Assembly: GCA_012510625.1 (NCBI GenBank)
Contig: JAAZHP010000244.1
Location: 1 to 6,520, forward strand
Length of the DNA stretch: 6,520 bases
DNA from: Bacillota bacterium
Lineage (GTDB): Bacteria > Bacillota > Dethiobacteria > DTU022
Direction of reading: 5' to 3'
Positions 6,399 to 6,520 of this stretch are shown in pieces (position 1 is the first letter of the stretch; every line of letters begins with the position of its first letter). The notes under the pieces are model-generated. The model was not told where the DNA came from and made no database searches. It saw only the letters and a program-made list of their open reading frames with translations. The position numbers and the translations under genes were made by a program.

Positions 6399-6518
6399 CT
6401 AATTCCGGATCTCCTGCCTGAACATATCCGCAAGACCCAGTACCACGTGTGCCAGGCCAAACCCTGTCAGCCCTGCTCCTAAATTACCGCCGACCATTCT
6501 TCCAATCCCGGCTACAAC
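6399..6518 (-). CDS. C-terminal part of a small Gly-rich hydrophobic protein (5' end outside the window)
   Basis: Read on the minus strand, the frame is open from the window edge to a TAG at 6401-6399 and gives 39 residues. It begins VVAGIGRMVGGNLGAG, continues with a Gly/Leu-rich helix containing GFGLAHVVLGLADMFR, and ends QEIRN. The pattern of a glycine-rich hydrophobic segment with a short charged tail is typical of a small membrane protein. From memory, similar short proteins occur in Peptococcaceae, but I cannot assign a family or function. It overlaps a plus-strand frame (6297-6482) whose predicted peptide looks less natural in this part. The gene converges with pckG. The short length makes the call uncertain. 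Confidence 0.5.
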   Translation of the reverse strand, partial: VVAGIGRMVGGNLGAGLTGFGLAHVVLGLADMFRQEIRN

Positions 6519-6520
6519 CA

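Noticed and set aside
6297..6482. A 61-codon + frame starting GTG after pckG (starts MGFAGAAGLASAKGGG)
   Set aside because: There is no good ribosome binding site and no known family, and its second half is antisense to a more protein-like minus frame. The first half does look somewhat protein-like, so the rejection is moderate.

Overview
The window looks like ordinary chromosome from a moderately GC-rich Gram-positive anaerobe, most plausibly a clostridial/Peptococcaceae-like Firmicute. The reasons are a Bacillus-type LexA/DinR box, a Y-family polymerase followed by a YolD-like gene (a pairing typical of Firmicutes), strong Shine-Dalgarno sites with frequent GTG starts, and a GTP-type PEP carboxykinase. 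The taxon is an inference; there is no rRNA or other marker gene.

Layout from left to right: (1) bases 1-294 hold the 3' end of a membrane protein gene on +, probably the C-terminal membrane part of a serine hydrolase. (2) Bases 340-1916 on - hold a two-gene SOS operon: a Y-family translesion DNA polymerase and, overlapping it by 4 bases, a YolD-like protein. A near-perfect LexA operator and a -10 box lie just upstream (1933-1958). (3) pyrB (aspartate carbamoyltransferase) runs on + from 2110 to 3114, diverging from the SOS operon and without other pyr genes beside it. (4) A 300-base gene-free stretch (3115-3414) carries a cluster of TGTCATCCTGAGC repeats. (5) A prepilin peptidase gene lies at 3415-4194. 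(6) A 164-base AT-rich leader precedes pckG (4359-6152), which ends at a clear rho-independent terminator (6200-6228). (7) At the right edge, on -, is the 3' end of a small Gly-rich hydrophobic protein gene (6399-6518) running out of the window.

The genes do not form one pathway. DNA damage tolerance (polymerase plus YolD) is the only real functional unit. PyrB feeds pyrimidine synthesis, the prepilin peptidase serves type IV pilus, competence or type II secretion proteins encoded elsewhere, and PckG links oxaloacetate and PEP in central metabolism. The SOS operon is visibly richer in GC than the genes to its right.

I did not find a convincing undescribed system. The points most worth a second look are the repeat family present at two places, the unusual carbamoyl-phosphate loop of PyrB, the LexA-controlled polymerase/YolD pair with its different base composition, and the unassigned small gene at the right edge.
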